From positions 68,074 through 132,073 of the forward strand of contig DASRFD010000038.1 of assembly GCA_035651715.1 (NCBI GenBank): DNA of 64,000 nucleotides, in the 5' to 3' direction. Shown here in pieces: positions 1-7,832 of the stretch. Within the stretch, counting starts at the first letter, position 1; the number at the start of each line of letters is the position of its first letter. The notes beneath the pieces are model-generated. The model made no database searches and had not been told where the DNA came from. It saw only the letters and a list, made by a program, of their open reading frames with translations. This stretch comes from Nevskia sp035651715 (lineage in GTDB: Bacteria; Pseudomonadota; Gammaproteobacteria; Nevskiales; Nevskiaceae). A program made the position numbers and the translations under genes.

Positions 1-1
1 G

Positions 2-1624
2 CTGGCCGGCGGCCAGAGCATCAGCGCCGGCCCACTCGGCGTCTGCGGCTCGTCCTTCGGCAGCTCGGTGCGCGTCTATCCCACCAGCAACAGCTACACC
101 CACGGCAAGACCAGGGATTCGCTGGCCCAGACCAACGTCTACTCCGGCAATCCGTACATCCGCTCGGTCAGCGCCGTGCCGGACGGCCCGCGCCACGAGG
201 AGGTGATCTTCCACGAGGAGAACGAGGGCCTGATGGCGTTCGGCCTGCCGCACCAGTCGCACCACACGGTGAACCAGAAGGGCTGGGTCAACCTCGGCGA
301 TCCGAGCTTCGACAAGGCGGTGTCCAGTGCCGGCGTGGCCGCAAACGCCAGCTCCGCCGTCACGGTGGCGAGCAGCGCCAAGGGCCAGGGCGGCTATGTG
401 CCGCATGACGGCGCCTTCTCCGCGGCGATGTGCGGCGGCACGCTGTTCTACAGCCCGGACATCACGCTGTCGGGCAACGAGACCAACATCTACGGCGGCA
501 AGGGTCCGTACTGGCGCGCGGTGTACGACGTCGGCCCCTGCACCGGCGTGTCCTACTTCACCCTGACCGACGACGACCGCTTCCTGATCCTGCCGATCGC
601 CGGCATCGAAAGCCCGGGCAGCATCGACCCGGACGGCGCGGTGGAGTTCGACCGCGACTATCCGCGCGAGCACAGCCGCCGCGTGCTGACGGTGGACATC
701 CGGCCGCTGCTGGCCAAGGGCCACGCCGACACCCTGGCCACCGCCATCAAGTGCGACTTCCCGCCGCCGGCCGCCAACCGCACCGCCAACACCACGCTGG
801 GCCTGCCCGCCACCCGCGCCGACCTGTCCGGCGGCGTCAGCGGCAAGTTCAACGTGCTGCGCCACAACAACGAAGCCGACGACTGCCCGCGCATCCGCGG
901 CGCCATCGGCCAGTTCGAGACCGGCCCCAACGGCAGCGGCCTGGCGACGAGCCTGTCGTCCAACGTCAGCGAGCCCGGCGTCGGCTACTACCGCCTGGCG
1001 CAGACCATCCAGGAAGTGGAGTCCGGCACCGTCGGCAACATCTTCCTCAACGCCAACCAGGTCGGCGGCGAGCCCTCCGGCAACACCGGCGGCGGCCCCG
1101 GCAGCGGCAACCTCAACACGCTGCAGAACCTGTACACCCACGGCGGGCCGCACTTCACGGTGATCGACCGCATCGGCTACCAGCCCACCCCGCAGGGCAC
1201 CGGCGGCTACCTCGACCTGACGCCGCTCAACGACGGCTCCGGCCTGGGCCTGCCGCGCGATGCGGTGGTGGGGCAGCCGGCGGCGAGCGGCGTCGAGCGC
1301 TTCGCCTTCATCCAGTACTTCGTCGAGCTGAACCACGTGCCGCTGCCCGGCACCGGCTCCGACGGCGACCGCACCGTCTGCCTGGGCAAGGTCGACCGCC
1401 GCACCGGCGCCACCGTGCTGGACACCTCCTTCACCGACGAGCTGCTGGGCACGCCCTGCCTGGACTTCGACAGCTCGGCGCGCGACTCCTGGCTGTGGCC
1501 GGGCGCCCGCGGCGTGAAGGGCACGGCCAAGCCGCACTCGGCGATCTTCGAGCGCGACGGCGCCCCGCTGTTCGGCCCGGGCTACTACCCGGCGGCCCCG
1601 CTCAACACGGATGGCAACACCTGA
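2..1624 (+). CDS. Exported-looking protein of unknown function, 5'-truncated by the window edge
   Basis: The frame is open from the first complete codon of the window and runs 540 residues to TGA, so the true start lies upstream. The sequence is rich in Gly, Asn, Asp and Pro with few charged helices, which suggests a beta-rich secreted or periplasmic protein. Cysteines are few but recurrent (MCGG, VGPC, IKCDF, DDCPR, TVCLG, TPCLDF) and could form disulfides. The C-terminal third (NHVPLPG, CLGKVDR, TAKPHS) faintly recalls selenium-binding/methanethiol-oxidase-like propellers, but I cannot confirm that. A strong terminator follows directly, so this is the last gene of its transcript. Confidence 0.75.
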   Translation: MAGGQSISAGPLGVCGSSFGSSVRVYPTSNSYTHGKTRDSLAQTNVYSGNPYIRSVSAVPDGPRHEEVIFHEENEGLMAFGLPHQSHHTVNQKGWVNLGDPSFDKAVSSAGVAANASSAVTVASSAKGQGGYVPHDGAFSAAMCGGTLFYSPDITLSGNETNIYGGKGPYWRAVYDVGPCTGVSYFTLTDDDRFLILPIAGIESPGSIDPDGAVEFDRDYPREHSRRVLTVDIRPLLAKGHADTLATAIKCDFPPPAANRTANTTLGLPATRADLSGGVSGKFNVLRHNNEADDCPRIRGAIGQFETGPNGSGLATSLSSNVSEPGVGYYRLAQTIQEVESGTVGNIFLNANQVGGEPSGNTGGGPGSGNLNTLQNLYTHGGPHFTVIDRIGYQPTPQGTGGYLDLTPLNDGSGLGLPRDAVVGQPAASGVERFAFIQYFVELNHVPLPGTGSDGDRTVCLGKVDRRTGATVLDTSFTDELLGTPCLDFDSSARDSWLWPGARGVKGTAKPHSAIFERDGAPLFGPGYYPAAPLNTDGNT

Positions 1625-1654
1625 AGCCTGATCTCGCAGGCAACTGACGGCACC

Positions 1655-1685
1655 AGCGCCGCCCGCGCAACCGGGCGGCGCTTTT
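1655..1685 (+). terminator. Rho-independent terminator
   Basis: A perfect 11-bp stem (AGCGCCGCCCG paired with CGGGCGGCGCT) with a 6-base loop is followed by TTTT. It lies about 30 bases after the stop of the first gene and separates it from the isomerase gene. Confidence 0.8.
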
Positions 1686-1716
1686 CCCGTCTCACCGCAA
1701 CACGGAAACGACCCGC

Positions 1717-2589
1717 ATGAAACACACTCTGAAATTCACCGCCCTGGCATTGGCCGCCGGCCTGATCGCCGCGGCCTCCGCCGACGATACCGCCGTCAAG
1801 GCGGGCTCCGGCCTGGCCGCCGATCTCATCGTCAACGGCCAGCCGATCAGCCAGAACCACGTCACGCTGATGAGCGCCAACTTCTCGCCGGAGAAGGCGC
1901 TGCCCGGCGCCGAGGCCCGCGCCGCCGCGCGCTCCGAGCTGATCACCGAGGAGCTGCTGGCGCAGCAGGCGCGCAAGGAGGGCCTGGAGCGCAAGCCCGA
2001 GGTGGCCGACCAGATCGCCTTCCAGGAGCGCGCCATCCTGTCGCGCGCCTACCTGGAGGACTACTTCGCCAAGAACCCGATCACCGAGGACAGCCTCAAG
2101 TCCGCTTACGAGTGGAACCGCGCCAACGGCAAGATCGTCGAGTACAAGGTGCGGCAGATCCTGGTCCCCACCGCCGACGAGGCGCGCCAGCTGATCGGCA
2201 GGCTCGACAAGGGCGAGGACTTCGCCGAGCTGGCCCGGCGCAACACCCAGGACCCCGGCGGCCAGGCCAACGGCGGCGACCTCGGCTGGTTCCGGCCCGA
2301 CCTGTTCGTCGACCATGTCTTCGCCGACGCGGTGGTCGCGCTGAAGAAGAACGAGTACAGCAAGGCGCCGCTGCGCACGCGCTTCGGCTGGCACGTCATC
2401 AAGGTGGAGGAGGGCCCGCGCCCGGTGCAGAACCCGGCGCCCTACGAGGCGCTGGACGACAACTCCAAGCAGGCGCTGCGGCAGAAGGCCGCCCAGCTCA
2501 GGCTGGAGGGGCTGACCAGCCGTCTCGCCGCCGCCGCCAAGGTCAGCGGCCCCGGCGCCGCCGCCGCGCCGGCGCGCAGCGCGCGCTGA
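1717..2589 (+). CDS. Parvulin-type peptidyl-prolyl cis-trans isomerase (PpiC/SurA-like), periplasmic
   Basis: The 290-aa protein begins with an N-terminal signal peptide (hydrophobic stretch, residues about 5-22, ending near ASADD). An N-terminal SurA_N-like helical region follows (about 30-125). The rotamase domain occupies about 145-235, with the family signatures VRQILV, DFAELAR, GGDLGWF and FGWHVIKVEE. The tail is Ala-rich and low complexity. The family isomerises prolyl bonds and chaperones outer-membrane proteins in the periplasm. The start is the ATG that gives the signal peptide. It is followed after 13 bases by an ankyrin lipoprotein gene, so the two probably share a transcript. Confidence 0.9.
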   Translation: MKHTLKFTALALAAGLIAAASADDTAVKAGSGLAADLIVNGQPISQNHVTLMSANFSPEKALPGAEARAAARSELITEELLAQQARKEGLERKPEVADQIAFQERAILSRAYLEDYFAKNPITEDSLKSAYEWNRANGKIVEYKVRQILVPTADEARQLIGRLDKGEDFAELARRNTQDPGGQANGGDLGWFRPDLFVDHVFADAVVALKKNEYSKAPLRTRFGWHVIKVEEGPRPVQNPAPYEALDDNSKQALRQKAAQLRLEGLTSRLAAAAKVSGPGAAAAPARSAR

Positions 2590-2602
2590 ACAGGAGCCCG
2601 CG

Positions 2603-3229
2603 ATGAAAACACTGAAGCTCACGCTGGCCGCCGCCCTGCTGCTCGGCGCCTGCGCCCAGCCGGCGACCAGGCCGGAAGCGGCCGCCGCGCCGGACGCCGG
2701 CCTGTCGGCGGAAGACCGCGCCGCCTTCTTCGTCAACCACGCGCGCAGCGGCGAGGTGGCCGCGGTGAAGCAGGAACTCGACGCCGGCATCCCGGTGGAC
2801 GTGGTCGACTCGCTCGGCCAGACCGCGCTGCTCGCCGCGATCTCGCGCAACGACGCCGGCGAGGTGGCGCTGCTGCTGGGCCGCGGCGCCGACGTCAACA
2901 AGGCCGACAGCGCCGGCTGGTCGCCGCTGCACTACGCCGCCTGGTTCGGCAGCAGCACCGCGATCCTGCAGGTTCTGCTCGATCGCGGGGCGAAGGTGGA
3001 CGCGCTCAACGACCGCCACATCACGCCGCTGTACTTCGCCAGCGTCGCCGGCCACGAGTCGCAGGTGAAGCTGCTGCTGGAGCGCGGCGCCGACCGCAGC
3101 ATCGCCTCGCGCACCGGCTACACGCCGCTGCGCGCGGCCAAGGTGAAGGGACTGGACGGCGTGGTGGCGCTGCTCGATCCGTCGGCGGCGAAGAACCCGC
3201 CGGCCGCCGCGGCGGGCGCGGCGCGTTGA
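2603..3229 (+). CDS. Ankyrin-repeat lipoprotein
   Basis: The 208-aa protein has a type II signal peptide with lipobox LLGAC, so it is probably lipidated at Cys16. Four to five ankyrin repeats follow from about residue 45 to 195, seen as LGQTALLAAI, GWSPLHYAA, HITPLYFAS and GYTPLRAAK, each spaced about 33 residues. Ankyrin repeats bind proteins, so a role at the periplasmic face of a membrane is likely, but the partner is unknown. A GGAG ribosome site precedes the ATG. The stop codon TGA overlaps the TTG start of the next gene, so translation is coupled to the adaptor gene. Confidence 0.88.
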   Translation: MKTLKLTLAAALLLGACAQPATRPEAAAAPDAGLSAEDRAAFFVNHARSGEVAAVKQELDAGIPVDVVDSLGQTALLAAISRNDAGEVALLLGRGADVNKADSAGWSPLHYAAWFGSSTAILQVLLDRGAKVDALNDRHITPLYFASVAGHESQVKLLLERGADRSIASRTGYTPLRAAKVKGLDGVVALLDPSAAKNPPAAAAGAAR

Positions 3230-4299
3230 TCCGCCCCGGCCCGCGCCTGGCCGCCGCGCTCGCGCTGGCGGCGGGGTGCGGCGCGGCGGCGGCGCACGAG
3301 GCGGCGCCGCCGGTGCTGATGCTGGACAAGGCGGCGCAGCACCGCGCCGGCATCCGCACCGTCTCGCCCGACGCCGCGCCGGAGCTGCTGCGCCTGCCGG
3401 CGCGCGTGGTGGCGGACCCGCGGCGCGAGCTGCGCGTGGCGGCGCCGCAGGACGGCGTGGTCGAGGCCGAGGGCGGCGCGCTGCCGCAGCCGGGCCAGGC
3501 CGTGCGGGCGGGGCAGGTGCTGGCGCGGCTGCGCCCGGTGCTGCCGCAGCCGGAGCGGCGCGACCTGGACGTCGAGCTCAACACCGCCGGCCGCGACCTC
3601 AAGCTCGGCCGCATGCAGATCGACCGCTACGGCATCGACGAGCACCAGCGGCTGGAGGTGAAGCTGCCGACACCGTCGATCGAGATCCTCACCGGCTACC
3701 GCAGCGCGCAGGCCCGCAGCGGCGAGCTGCTGGCGGCGCTGCGCCAGCCGCTGCTGCTGCGGGCGCCGCGCGACGGCACCGTGCTGCGCAGCCCCGCCCG
3801 CGCCGGCCAGGTGGCAGCAGCCGGACAGACCCTGTTCGAGCTGGTGGCCGATGCGCGCGACGGCGGCCTGGCGGTGGCGCTGGAGTACGGCGACGACGAT
3901 GTCGATGCCGACGGCGCGATGCGGGCGGTCACGGTCGATGGACGCGCGCTGCCGCTGCGGTTCGTCGGCGCCGCTTACGACGCGGCGCTGCGCTCGCACC
4001 GCGCGCTGTATGCGCTGGAGCCGGACGCGCCGGCAGTGGTGAACCAGCCCCTGCTGGTGCTGGCGCCGCATGGGCCTTCGGCGCTGCGCCTGCCTGCCGC
4101 CGCGGTGTTCCATCACGACGGCGCCGACTGGGTCTGGCTGCACACCGCCGCCCAGCGCTTCGAGGCGGCGCCGGTGCGGCTCGTCCCGGGCGACGGTGGC
4201 ACCGTGCGCATCGCCGCCGGCCTGAGCGGCGGCGAGCGCGTGGTCAGCGCCGGCGCGGAAGCCCTCGGCGCGCTGGCGCGCGGGCAGGCGTCGCCGTGA
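3226..4299 (+). CDS. Efflux RND/HlyD-type periplasmic adaptor subunit, first of a tandem pair
   Basis: The 357-aa protein starts at a TTG overlapping the upstream stop (TTGA). It has an N-terminal signal peptide ending near AAAAHEA. The lipoyl/barrel-sandwich halves are visible around 70-105 (APQDGVVEAEGG, PGQAVRAGQVLARL) and about 170-200 (LRAPRDGTVL, AGQVAAAGQTLFELV), separated by a short helical hairpin. The C-terminus holds the beta-barrel and membrane-proximal parts (RLPAAAVFHHDGADWVWL, GLSGGERVV). Adaptors of this family bridge an inner-membrane pump and an outer-membrane channel. Its GTG/TGA overlap with the next adaptor implies coupled translation. No pump or channel gene is adjacent. 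Confidence 0.85.
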   Translation: MIRPGPRLAAALALAAGCGAAAAHEAAPPVLMLDKAAQHRAGIRTVSPDAAPELLRLPARVVADPRRELRVAAPQDGVVEAEGGALPQPGQAVRAGQVLARLRPVLPQPERRDLDVELNTAGRDLKLGRMQIDRYGIDEHQRLEVKLPTPSIEILTGYRSAQARSGELLAALRQPLLLRAPRDGTVLRSPARAGQVAAAGQTLFELVADARDGGLAVALEYGDDDVDADGAMRAVTVDGRALPLRFVGAAYDAALRSHRALYALEPDAPAVVNQPLLVLAPHGPSALRLPAAAVFHHDGADWVWLHTAAQRFEAAPVRLVPGDGGTVRIAAGLSGGERVVSAGAEALGALARGQASP

Positions 4300-5384
4300 G
4301 GCGCGCGGCGATCGCGCTGGCCCTGTTGCTGTCGGGCCTGAACGCCGCGGCGCACGAAGGCGAGACGCACCGCGCGGCCGCGCCGCCGCCTTTGCCGGCG
4401 GCGGCGCTGGCGGCGCAGCCGCATCGCCTGGCCGACGGCTCGCTGTTCGTGCCGAAAGCGGCGCAGCATCTGCTGGAGATCCGCACCGAGCCGTGGCGCG
4501 GCGCCGCGCCCTCGGCGCAGACGCTGGTCGCCGAGGTGCAGGCGCAGCCGGCGGCGGCGGTGCTTGTGGCCGCGCCGGAGCCGGGCCTGCTCGAGGCCGC
4601 CGGCAGCTGGCCGGTGGCGGGGCAGCAGGTGCGTGCCGGCGAGGTGCTGGCCTGGCTGCGGCCGCAGCTGGCGCAGCGCGACGCGGCGCGGCGCCGCGCC
4701 GACCTGGCGGACCTCGACCAGAAGCTGGTCATCGCCCGCCTCAACGTCGAGCGCCTGGGGTTGCAGAGCGCGGTGAATCCCGACAACCAGGCGGCGACCG
4801 GCAACATCTACTACGAGCAGGCGGCGGCGGAGCTGGACGCGCTGCAGCGCCGGCGCGAGCTGATCGCCGACAGCCTGCGCGACCGCCTGCCGCTGCGCGC
4901 GGCGGTGTCCGGCCGCCTCGCCGCCGTGCCGGCGCGCGCCGGCAGCGTGGTGGCGACCGGCCAGGCACTGTTCGAGCTGGCCGATCCGAAGGCGCTGCGC
5001 CTGGCCGCGCCCGGCTTCGACGCGGCGCTCGGCGCGCGGCTGCGCAGCGCGCGGGCCGGCGCCACGGTGCTGGCCTATCGCGGCGAGGAGCCGCTGGCCG
5101 ACACTCCGGGCTGGCGGCTGCTGTTCGAGCCCGCGGCAGGGCAGGACGTGCCGGACTGGTTGCCGGGGCAGTTGCAGGAAATACGCATCGATGTGGACGA
5201 CGCCGCGCCGGCATCCGCCGCCTGCGCCCGCGCGGCCGACGGCAAGGCCCAGGTCTGGCTGCACCACGGGCCGGAGGACTTCGAGCCCCGGTCCGCGGCT
5301 TCCTGCGCGGAGGCGCTATCGGCAGTGGCGCCGGGGGAACGCCTGGTGACGCAGGGGGCCGCACTGCTGTCGCAGTACCGGTAG
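4296..5384 (+). CDS. Efflux RND/HlyD-type periplasmic adaptor subunit, second of a tandem pair
   Basis: The 362-aa protein starts at the GTG overlapping the previous stop (GTGA) and has a signal peptide ending near NAAAHEG. It shows the same plan as its neighbour: an N-terminal segment (FVPKAAQHLLEIRTEPW), first lipoyl half (GQQVRAGEVLAWLRPQ), an alpha-hairpin about 115-180, second lipoyl half (LRAAVSGRLAAVPARAG) and a C-terminal barrel ending GERLVTQGAALL. The two adaptors are paralogous in layout but differ in sequence. The open frame continues upstream of 4296 only as a shadow of the first adaptor. No pump follows; the next 250 bases are non-coding and lead into an integron-like patch. Confidence 0.85.
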   Translation: MRRAAIALALLLSGLNAAAHEGETHRAAAPPPLPAAALAAQPHRLADGSLFVPKAAQHLLEIRTEPWRGAAPSAQTLVAEVQAQPAAAVLVAAPEPGLLEAAGSWPVAGQQVRAGEVLAWLRPQLAQRDAARRRADLADLDQKLVIARLNVERLGLQSAVNPDNQAATGNIYYEQAAAELDALQRRRELIADSLRDRLPLRAAVSGRLAAVPARAGSVVATGQALFELADPKALRLAAPGFDAALGARLRSARAGATVLAYRGEEPLADTPGWRLLFEPAAGQDVPDWLPGQLQEIRIDVDDAAPASAACARAADGKAQVWLHHGPEDFEPRSAASCAEALSAVAPGERLVTQGAALLSQYR

Positions 5385-5590
5385 CGGCGGGGCGCGGTCG
5401 CGGGGCCGGTTGGCTCGGCATCGCTGCATGCCTGCTGTAGACGGGTTGGTTCCAGGGTGTCGGAGCGGGACGGCGGAATCCCCCGCAACCGGCGGACCCA
5501 CTAACGAAGTCAACCCATATCGCCGGAAATTGATCGGCCTTAATATCGGGGCATCCAGCAGTTTCAGGGGGTTGGGGAATGAATTCCGGT
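5385..5590. other. Non-coding junction between core-like and accessory DNA
   Basis: No convincing gene or terminator is seen. Base composition falls from very high GC to mixed around 5480-5580, marking the left edge of the accessory patch. No integron integrase gene lies on this side. Confidence 0.4.
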
Positions 5591-5640
5591 GTTGAACCGC
5601 AGGTGCGGTGTTTGCTGGTGCGGTCTAATCAGCGTTGGGC
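5591..5640 (+). repeat. attC-like recombination site, right half well conserved
   Basis: The right end reads GCGGTCTAATCAGC followed by GTTGGGC (5634-5640), matching the attC 3' core GTTRRRY and its usual spacer. An inner arm, GAACCGCA near 5594, can pair imperfectly with TGCGGTCT near 5619. A clean left core (RYYYAAC) is not found, so the site is degenerate or truncated on its left. The DUF1851 gene begins 10 bases beyond the core, as expected of a gene cassette. Confidence 0.55.
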
Positions 5641-5649
5641 CCAACATCA

Positions 5650-6132
5650 ATGAGCCTCACCTTCAAAGAGCTGCTAGCTCCTATAGACGATCTCGACCAG
5701 CGGGACGCACTCGAGTCATGGCACTGGCTTAGTGGCCAGGATGCTCGGCCGCTGCTGCTTACGGCGCTGGGTGATTTATTTATTCTGAAGGATGACGGCG
5801 CTGTTTACTTCTTGGACACCTACGAAGGGACACTAAAGCCGGCTGGAGACAGTTACGAGCAGTGGAAGGTTGAGCTGAATCAGGAGTACAACCTTTACAA
5901 CTGGTTCTCGCCACTGCTCGTGGAGAAACTGCGAGAACGCGGATTACGGCTTCAAGCGGGCCAGTGCTATTCTCCGGTTCACCCGCCCGTGATGGGCGGC
6001 GCCATGGAACCGGATAACTTTGAGGTATCGCCTTGGTTCGTTCACTTCCACATCCAAGGACAAATTCACGACAAGCTGCGCGGTGTTCCTGCAGGTACTC
6101 CAATAACTGGCGTGGATATTAAATGGGAATGA
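5650..6132 (+). CDS. DUF1851/Tdi1-like protein (T6SS immunity-protein family), in a gene cassette
   Basis: The 160-aa protein starts at ATG 5650. It carries the family pattern around residues 30-65: HWLSGQDARPLLLTALGD, then LFILKDDGAVYFLDTYEGTL, which resembles the DUF1851 family that includes the type VI secretion immunity protein Tdi1. No signal peptide is seen, so it is cytoplasmic. It lies between two attC-like sites, with its stop 13 bases before the next one, typical of a mobile cassette. No effector gene is beside it, so it would be an orphan immunity gene. GC is visibly lower than in the flanks. Family membership is a recognition call, not an alignment. Confidence 0.7.
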   Translation: MSLTFKELLAPIDDLDQRDALESWHWLSGQDARPLLLTALGDLFILKDDGAVYFLDTYEGTLKPAGDSYEQWKVELNQEYNLYNWFSPLLVEKLRERGLRLQAGQCYSPVHPPVMGGAMEPDNFEVSPWFVHFHIQGQIHDKLRGVPAGTPITGVDIKWE

Positions 6133-6145
6133 CCAAGCCGGTTTC

Positions 6146-6201
6146 GCCCAACTGTCATTAAAGCTGACGGCCTTTGGCCGCTGCTTAACGTGGCGTTGGA
6201 C
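6146..6201 (+). repeat. attC recombination site (integron cassette site), complete
   Basis: The left core GCCCAAC (6146-6152) and right core GTTGGAC (6195-6201) flank an imperfect palindrome: ATTAAAGCTGACGGCC pairs with GGCCGCTGCTTAA around a TTT loop at 6173-6175. The arrangement of cores, spacers and inner arms, and the total of 56 bp, fit the attC family. It sits between the stop of one small gene and the start of the next. Confidence 0.8.
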
Positions 6202-6219
6202 CTCAAAGGAGTAGAGGCA

Positions 6220-6583
6220 ATGAAGCTCTCAGAGCGTGAGTTCAAAACAACGATGGGGTCTCCCATGCGCCGCTTTGGGCCAGAGGCGGAGCCGCCAGTA
6301 GATTTTCTGGCCATACTTCGAAGCCATTCCCCTCGCAGACTTCGAAGGTCATAACTGCACTGAAGGTTCGGTAACTTATGTTTGGGAACATCCAGAGGGC
6401 CGCTACCAGCACGTGCTAGTCAACAGCGAAGACAAAAACATCTTTGTGGCTCTGGTCCTCAGCGTCAAGGATCAACTGGTTCTTGGTCATCACCTCCTAG
6501 ATCTTAATCGCGAGTATGGAGTGAGCAAGGTCCAACCAACCATTCAACCCAACGGCCCGGCCTCCCGCCGGCCCGCGAGTTAA
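6220..6583 (+). pseudogene. Frameshifted small cassette gene, function unknown
   Basis: The reading frame begins at ATG 6220 (MKLSEREF, MGSPMRRFG, PPVDF) and is broken at a run of four T at 6303-6306. Removing one T restores a continuous frame (WPYFEAIP, VTYVWEHPEGRYQHVLVNSEDKN, LGHHLLDLNREYG) to TAA at 6581, giving about 120 residues. A possible ribosome site, AGGAGTAGAGG, precedes the start. The gene lies between two attC-like sites. Either the insertion is a real inactivation or it is a homopolymer sequencing error. I do not recognise the function. Confidence 0.65.
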
Positions 6584-6597
6584 ATTTGGCGTTAGCT
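6530..6597 (+). repeat. attC-like recombination site
   Basis: The left core GTCCAAC (6530-6536) and right core GTTAGCT (6591-6597, one position off GTTRRRY) flank arms ATTCAACCC and CGAGTTAAAT with a GC-rich hairpin centred near 6564. It overlaps the 3' end of the frameshifted cassette gene, whose TAA lies inside the right arm. The next small gene starts 4 bases after the core. Confidence 0.6.
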
Positions 6598-6601
6598 TTT
6601 T

Positions 6602-7018
6602 ATGCCCACATCATTAATTGCGCTGCTCATGGCCATCGCTCAGGCAGCCTCGGCGAGTGCATATCTCGAAGCTCAAGATCGTGCGTTGTCAACAGCAGCC
6701 GCTCACTATGAGGAGCTTGTGTCTGTTGCACGTACCAACGCAGCCCGCGAGTTACGGTTTGAAGCGGTCGGACTCATCTGCTTACTCAATCGGCCGGATG
6801 CAAAGGACGTTCTTCTGAGTATTAGCAAAACCGACAAAGATGCTTCGGTTAATGAGTTCGCAAAAGCGCTCTTGTACAGGCTTATTGTTGCGGAGACCAC
6901 CAAGGCCTCAGGTAAGGTTACTTCGGAACAATTCGTAACGTACCAAACAAATGTGCGGCGCATGGGTGCGGAAGCGTTATTCAACCCAATTAGCAAAGGC
7001 TCAAATATGGACCAATGA
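6602..7018 (+). CDS. Small protein of unknown function with an N-terminal export-like segment
   Basis: The 138-aa protein starts at ATG 6602, immediately after an attC-like core. Residues 3-18 form a hydrophobic segment (SLIALLMAIAQAASA) that looks like a signal peptide. The rest is helical, with a HEAT-like look (AARELRFEAVGLICLLNRPDAKDVLLSI). No family is recognised. No attC site follows its stop, so the right end of this last cassette is lost. Confidence 0.6.
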   Translation: MPTSLIALLMAIAQAASASAYLEAQDRALSTAAAHYEELVSVARTNAARELRFEAVGLICLLNRPDAKDVLLSISKTDKDASVNEFAKALLYRLIVAETTKASGKVTSEQFVTYQTNVRRMGAEALFNPISKGSNMDQ

Positions 7019-7154
7019 GTCAAGCCAAGACAATCAGATAATGCTCATTCAGCCTCGCCATGTAATTTGCATCCTCCACGATGGGACGGTGCCCATTAGA
7101 CAGATCACCCCTCGATATCCTGGATTTGAGTATGACTCTGAGTTCTCAGCCCGA

Positions 7155-7236
7155 GTAGGGCGGGTTAGCCGCGAAGCGGCGTAACCCGCCTTTCGCGGGC
7201 TTAGGCGGCGGGTTACGCTGCGCGAACCCGCCCTAC
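7155..7236. repeat. Palindromic REP-like repeat
   Basis: A perfect 12-bp inverted repeat (GTAGGGCGGGTT at 7155-7166, AACCCGCCCTAC at 7225-7236) encloses further palindromes (GCCGCGAAGCGGC, CCCGCCTTTCGCGGG). The whole 82 bp can fold as a cruciform. This layout is typical of dispersed extragenic palindromic repeats in proteobacteria. It lies at the right end of the cassette patch. Confidence 0.75.
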
Positions 7237-7397
7237 GCTGGCTGGAGTAAGGTGCGGACTACTACGATCATGGCCGCCCTTCCGGTGTCACTTCCAAGGC
7301 TCCGCTGAGTCTTAGTGTAGGCACAGGGACGCACAAGCTGCCGGTCACGAACGGCGGCTCCGGGCCGCCAACGTAGCAGGTGTAAACCCTACGCCCG
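7237..7397. other. Non-coding stretch after the cassette patch
   Basis: Together with 7019-7154 on the other side of the palindromic repeat, this stretch holds no gene I can support. A short frame around 7050-7184 contains phrases such as ILHDGTVPIRQI but has no clear start or family and is probably a remnant. Confidence 0.4.
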
Positions 7398-7832
7398 TTA
7401 ATGGAGCCTCGAGAAAGGCATGGGAACGGTTGCCACGACAAATAGCATCGAGGACATGAAGAGAATCAGGGTTGCCACTAGCACACAACAGCTCATTACA
7501 TAGCCTCTTCTGAGCTTCCTGTCCGGCCATCCCCGGATCTCATCCTTGATTTCCGATATGGCGCGCGGACCGGCAATCAACAAATTCAGCGCGAAAAGCA
7601 CCGCCGTGGCCAGGATCATTGGCTCCAGGGACGGATTGAACAATGCGGGGATCCATCTAACGACAGGTGACTGTATCTGGAGCAGGACGACACTTGCGAT
7701 TTGAATATAGAAAATTTCAATCACGAATACGGTCATGAATGCCTTCACGTAGTTGACCGAATCCTTGCCAGTTAAATCAAAGAGCAACGCCAGGAACGCG
7801 AAGAACAATTGGTAGAGCCGCTTGATAGACAT
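7398..7832 (-). CDS. Small integral membrane protein, function unknown
   Basis: The 144-aa protein has about four predicted membrane helices: about 8-20, 30-52, 70-87 and 112-135, the last including VLVATLILFMSSMLFVVATV. A basic cytoplasmic loop (GPRAISEIKDEIRGWPDRKLRRG) lies before the last helix. It reads as a genuine membrane protein, with hydrophobic blocks and moderate GC unlike the flanking DNA. No family is recognised. It stands alone, transcribed against the surrounding genes. Confidence 0.65.
   Translation of the reverse strand: MSIKRLYQLFFAFLALLFDLTGKDSVNYVKAFMTVFVIEIFYIQIASVVLLQIQSPVVRWIPALFNPSLEPMILATAVLFALNLLIAGPRAISEIKDEIRGWPDRKLRRGYVMSCCVLVATLILFMSSMLFVVATVPMPFSRLH

Noticed and set aside
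5410..5595. 61-residue frame before the first attC-like site
   Set aside because: No ribosome site, no motif, and it spans the composition change; it is probably chance.
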